Shown one piece after another: positions 24,025 to 27,285 of a stretch of DNA of 27,285 nt (position 1 is the stretch's first letter; each line of letters starts with the position of its first letter). Position numbers and translations under genes: made by a program. The stretch is from Actinomycetes bacterium. GTDB taxonomy: Bacteria; Actinomycetota; Actinomycetes; Propionibacteriales; Propionibacteriaceae. The notes below the pieces were generated by a model, which worked only from the letters and a program-made list of their open reading frames with translations, was not told the DNA's origin and searched no databases. The stretch spans positions 1 to 27,285 of the forward strand of contig JAEXCA010000197.1 in the NCBI GenBank assembly GCA_023393755.1. The letters run 5' to 3'.

Positions 24025-25544
24025 CACGGCCTCGCCGGGGAGTCGAGCCACCGTTGGTTGGTCTGGAACAGACCGCGCTCCTTCTCGTGAAGGATCGTCA
24101 CGACCTTGTACCTGTGGTCTGCGACGCACCACAGGGCGCGCCCCTTGCCTTGCATCGCCCAGCCGGTGACAAGGGCCTGCTCGATCGCCGACAACCCGAG
24201 GAGCCGGTGGAGGTCATCGGCGACGGCGGGGTCCTGGCCGTGGAGAATGTGGGTGTCGGCCAGGTGGAGCAGGTCTTTGGCGATCGCGACGGCCTGGGAG
24301 CCGGCGTCGCCGGCGGTGAGCAGGTCGGACGGCTTGTGGGCGACGGCCACCTGCACGTCGCCGTCGCGGCGGGAGAGCCGCAGGTCGGCGTCGAAGCTCT
24401 TGACCGCTTCGGGGCCGAGCCGGAGCTGTTTCCAGGACTCGTCGCGGACGACGACGCGCAGGTCGCCGGGGGCGGCGAGTTCACGCATACCGCGACTCCA
24501 GGAGTTGAGACAGGTCAGGGCGATTCCGACGGCCTCGTCACCGAGTGCTTCGAGCCTGGACAGCGACAGGGACTGGATGGGGGCGGCCCAGTCGATGTCG
24601 ATGGTGGTGGGGCCGTCGAACAGGCCAGCGAGCGCGCCGGAGACCAACTGGCCCAGGGCGTCTCGCAGGAGCCGAGTCTCGTCGAGGAACTGGCGGGTGG
24701 TAGCGTAGCGGCACTCGGCGACCAGTTCGTCGGTGGGCTCGTCCAGCAGCCGCCACAGCTGCGGGATCGTCGTCTCGACCAGCACCGTGTTGCCCCGCCG
24801 GTGGCCGGTCAGATGGGAGAGCGCGGTCTTCACCACCACTTCGTCGACCGGCCCGAACGGGACGCGTGCCTCCCCGATCCGCTGCGAACCGACCAGGCCC
24901 CGAATCAGGGTCAGCCATCGGGCGAACACGATCGCGACCCGTCGCCTGGCCTCCGTCGCGAGGAGGTCGGCCCAGCGGTGTCCGAGGGGTCCGAAGGCGA
25001 GCGGGTTGATGCGGGCCGACAGTCCGTGGCCGACGGTGATCGGCTCGACGCCAAGCTCCCGGCACAGCGGCTCGTACTCGTCCTTGGGGTCACCGGCGAT
25101 CAGGGTCCGGTAGCCGAAGGGCATGAGCCGAGTCGCGAAGGCCTTGATGGTGGCGGACTTGCCGCGTCCGGGTTTGCCGAAGACGAACACGTTGGGGTTG
25201 GTGACGCCGATCGCGTCGTCGAGGACCCAACCGCCGGGGTCGGCGTAGAAGCACCCACCAGACTGCTGGTCGATGCCCATGAGGGCCCCGGTGGGTGGCA
25301 GCCCTGGCCCGGTGATGAACGGCCACAGCACGCCCGCCTGGTCCGACGTCATCCGCGACACCGCCCCCGGCGCAGACGCGGGCGCGTAGCCGTGGCCCGG
25401 CTTGGCCACTCCCCGGCGAGAGATCGCCCGGAAGAGCCGAGGTTCCCGCTCCGCGGGCAGCTCCACTGGACGGACGGGCAGCGGATGGCCGAAGTCGGCG
25501 AGCAGTTCGGACGCGGAGCGTCCCGCGTGAGGTCGCCGTCTCAT
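24024..25544 (-). CDS. VirB4/TraC-like conjugation ATPase
   Basis: 506 aa ATP-binding protein that powers the type IV transfer channel. Walker A is GKPGRGKS at 123-130, preceded by NPNVFVF. Walker B is LRVVVRDESW with D368-E369. An AGDPKDEYEPLC segment after Walker A is typical of VirB4/TraC and FtsK/HerA-like ATPases. The C-terminal part (ADTHILHGQDP, then GRALWCVADHRY) matches the actinobacterial ATP-binding transfer proteins that follow SCO6880-family genes. The ATG 25544 overlaps the stop of the SCO6880-family gene by 4 nt. The open frame further upstream to 26633 lies entirely over that gene and is Arg/Gly/Pro-rich, hence rejected. Confidence 0.9.
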   Translation of the reverse strand: MRRRPHAGRSASELLADFGHPLPVRPVELPAEREPRLFRAISRRGVAKPGHGYAPASAPGAVSRMTSDQAGVLWPFITGPGLPPTGALMGIDQQSGGCFYADPGGWVLDDAIGVTNPNVFVFGKPGRGKSATIKAFATRLMPFGYRTLIAGDPKDEYEPLCRELGVEPITVGHGLSARINPLAFGPLGHRWADLLATEARRRVAIVFARWLTLIRGLVGSQRIGEARVPFGPVDEVVVKTALSHLTGHRRGNTVLVETTIPQLWRLLDEPTDELVAECRYATTRQFLDETRLLRDALGQLVSGALAGLFDGPTTIDIDWAAPIQSLSLSRLEALGDEAVGIALTCLNSWSRGMRELAAPGDLRVVVRDESWKQLRLGPEAVKSFDADLRLSRRDGDVQVAVAHKPSDLLTAGDAGSQAVAIAKDLLHLADTHILHGQDPAVADDLHRLLGLSAIEQALVTGWAMQGKGRALWCVADHRYKVVTILHEKERGLFQTNQRWLDSPARP

Positions 25545-27046
25545 CGGTAGGCCTTGCGGGTGAGGGAGGCCCCCAGCGGGATGGTCGAGACCGCGAAGCC
25601 GAGATCGTGGGCGAGGTCGAGGCGCAGCGGTGCGAAGCCCGCGCGACGGATGCTGGCGTCGAGCCTGCGTCCGGCCTCGTTGATGGCCGACGGGCGGGGC
25701 ACGGTAACCGTCGCGACCGCGTACGGCCGGGTGAGGGCGTTGCCGTGGGCGAGTTTGTCGTCCAGTCCGTGGGCCTTGGCGTGTTCGGCGCGTTGGCGGG
25801 CTCGGCTGCGGATGCCGGCCTTGGCTCGGACGGCATCGGCCATGTCGGCAGTCCACTCGGCATTCGCGGTCTGCCGGTCGGCGGAGGGCTGGGCCAGCAG
25901 CGGGAACGCGACCAGCAGGCTGCGGCGCTCCCCCGGCTCCGTCGGCACCAGGACGGGGGCGAGAGCGCCGAGGGCGGCACCACGGTCGGGCAGCTTCAGC
26001 GTCGCGCTGACGCTGCGCCAGGCGTCGTGGGAGTAGTGGCGTCCATTCGCCTGGGCGACGCCTGGCCCGGCCTGGGCCCACGGGATCGACGCCTCCACGC
26101 CGGGGTCGGTGACCGCAGCCGCTTGGGCCTCGATGATGCCCGCTCGTTCGGTGGACGCGAACCCGGTTCGGACGGCCTGCGCTAGTTCGGGGCTGGTCAG
26201 CCAGGCGACCGAGGTCGCGCCGAAACCGGACCGCAGCTGCGCCTCGACTTCGCCCATGAGTTGCAGCAGGACGCGGGCGCGGGCGTCGATGCCGCGTCCG
26301 AACTCGCGGGCCTCCCGCGACAGCCGAGACTCGGGCACCACGATCGTGACGAACGCCTCGGTGCGTACCGAAGCCGCGGCCAGGCCGGCGGTGAGCTGGT
26401 CGCTGATCGCCGCGGCGAGCGCGGGGGCATCGGGCCGGCGATGGCGTTGGCTCCACAGGTGCCGTTCCGCGGCGTCGTCGGGAACAGTGCGGACGATGAA
26501 CAGCACCTCGTCGATCAGTTCGGTGCGCAGGCACCCGTCGAGCAGGTCGGCCAGGCCGGTCCCGTAGCCGGCGCGCTGGTTGCCGTCGGCCATGCCGACG
26601 CCGGGGTGGGTGATCGCCGCGGTGACCGCCCACGTGTGGGCCGCGTGGTCCTGGATGATCGCCACCCTCGCCTGTGCCGGCCCCGACGGTGGCCCGTCAT
26701 GGATCACGACGCCGGACAGGACGCCTGGCAGGTCGACCTCGGCCAGATCCCTGGTCTTGCCGACGCTCGCCCGAGACCGGAACCGCGACCAGCCCGCGAC
26801 CCGGGCGAGCGTGAACGCCGACCAGGCCACCAGCCAACCGGTGAGCGAGCGCCCCCGGATCGGGACGGCCACCAGGACGAGCAACGCAGCCCACGCGAGG
26901 ATCAGCGACCCGGCCAGACTCCACTGCTGCCGGTTCACCGCGATGAACACCGGCAGCGCGGCAGCGCCGAGCACGCCCAGTTGTGGACCGGTGAGCCCGA
27001 AGAACCAGCCGATCCGGTCTCGGGAGTAGTCGCTGTAGACAGCCAT
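25541..27046 (-). CDS. SCO6880-family conjugation protein
   Basis: 501 aa. The N-terminus has two hydrophobic segments (LGVLGAAALPVFIAV and LAGSLILAWAALLVLVAVPI), like PrgI/VirB3-type channel proteins. A large soluble domain follows, with HTWAVTAAITHPGVGMAD and YSHDAWRSVSATLKLPDRGAALGALAP, seen in SCO6880-family proteins of actinobacterial conjugative elements. This domain is thought to be the N-terminal part of a VirB4 system carried as a separate chain from the ATPase domain encoded next. The ATG 27046 has AAAGGA 5 nt upstream. The next gene starts within its stop codon. Confidence 0.9.
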   Translation of the reverse strand: MAVYSDYSRDRIGWFFGLTGPQLGVLGAAALPVFIAVNRQQWSLAGSLILAWAALLVLVAVPIRGRSLTGWLVAWSAFTLARVAGWSRFRSRASVGKTRDLAEVDLPGVLSGVVIHDGPPSGPAQARVAIIQDHAAHTWAVTAAITHPGVGMADGNQRAGYGTGLADLLDGCLRTELIDEVLFIVRTVPDDAAERHLWSQRHRRPDAPALAAAISDQLTAGLAAASVRTEAFVTIVVPESRLSREAREFGRGIDARARVLLQLMGEVEAQLRSGFGATSVAWLTSPELAQAVRTGFASTERAGIIEAQAAAVTDPGVEASIPWAQAGPGVAQANGRHYSHDAWRSVSATLKLPDRGAALGALAPVLVPTEPGERRSLLVAFPLLAQPSADRQTANAEWTADMADAVRAKAGIRSRARQRAEHAKAHGLDDKLAHGNALTRPYAVATVTVPRPSAINEAGRRLDASIRRAGFAPLRLDLAHDLGFAVSTIPLGASLTRKAYR

Positions 27047-27061
27047 CGTCGTCCTTTCCGG

Positions 27062-27285
27062 TCACAGGGCCGCTGCAGCTACGGCGGCTTCGCCGCCACC
27101 CGCCGCTGTTCCCCCACTCGCGAGCGCACCGCCTGCCGGCGTGGCGCCGACGGTGGGCCGAGCCACCAGGGTCGAGGGTGCGCCGCTGTCGCCCGGGGCT
27201 GGTGGGGTGTCGTCCGGACCCGCTTCGGTGTTGTCCGCGGGCGGATTGCCGTCGCTGTCGTTCCGGTCCTGGCGGCCGTCTTGGG
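27062..27285 (-). CDS. C-terminal tail of a putative TrbL-like transfer protein (partial)
   Basis: A minus-strand frame runs in from the window edge to a TGA at 27064-27062, 15 nt before the SCO6880-family start. The 73 visible residues are low-complexity: an Asp/Asn-rich part (QDRNDSDGNPP), then Pro/Thr/Gly/Ala-rich sequence ending in an Ala run. This is the kind of disordered tail found at the end of TrbL/VirB6-like polytopic proteins, which usually precede SCO6880-family genes. The membrane part is outside the window, so the family is inferred from position only. Confidence 0.5.
   Translation of the reverse strand, partial: QDGRQDRNDSDGNPPADNTEAGPDDTPPAPGDSGAPSTLVARPTVGATPAGGALASGGTAAGGGEAAVAAAAL

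Noticed and set aside
25545..26633. Upstream extension of the VirB4-like frame to 869 aa
   Set aside because: It covers the SCO6880-family gene in another frame; the ATGA junction at 25544 gives the natural start.
1..27285. CRISPR array, tRNA, rRNA, restriction or other defence system
   Set aside because: No regularly spaced repeats, no tRNA-like cloverleaf noticed, and no Cas, methylase or nuclease signatures apart from the TA toxins and the ArdC-like protein.

Overview
The window is GC-rich throughout, with GTG starts, leaderless-type promoters and gene families (SCO6880-type conjugation proteins, ISL3 transposase, PAS-PucR regulator) that point to a high-GC Actinomycetota chromosome or large plasmid. 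I cannot name the genus. It reads as part of an integrative or conjugative element carrying a metabolic cargo. No rRNA, tRNA, CRISPR array, replication origin or att site was seen.

Layout. (1) 1-1945: scarred mobile-DNA zone with a serine resolvase, an ISL3 transposase lacking its N-terminus, and short C-terminal gene remnants. (2) 1978-2639: a HigB/HigA-type toxin-antitoxin pair on the minus strand. (3) 2698-6572: a tightly packed minus-strand conjugation operon: small protein, ArdC-like antirestriction/metallopeptidase protein, two-TM protein, VirD4/TraG coupling ATPase, and a DUF4913-like protein. (4) 6738-9040: a GyrI-like ligand-binding protein, a second TA locus whose toxin has an amber stop, and a fatty-acid desaturase pseudogene with several lesions. 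(5) 9042-22003: an intact peptide/amino-acid catabolic cargo. (6) 22144-23343: three gene fragments (nucleoside phosphorylase, GH1 beta-glucosidase, dihydrofolate reductase). (7) 23377-27285: a second minus-strand conjugation block: end of a putative TrbL-like protein, SCO6880-family protein, VirB4/TraC ATPase and an exported LAS-type cell-wall hydrolase.

Blocks 3 and 7 share strand and theme and probably form one conjugation module split by about 17 kb of cargo and debris. Within the cargo, a six-gene operon couples a cytosolic M17 leucyl aminopeptidase to a complete Opp/Dpp-type ABC importer. It is divergent from a PAS-PucR regulator. Next to it are an S9 oligopeptidase, a secreted lipoprotein hydrolase and a true ornithine cyclodeaminase. 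Together they suggest a pathway in which an outside substrate is trimmed, the peptide is imported and cleaved, and ornithine is converted to proline. A shared TCATTGCA octamer in the two divergent control regions may be the regulator's operator.
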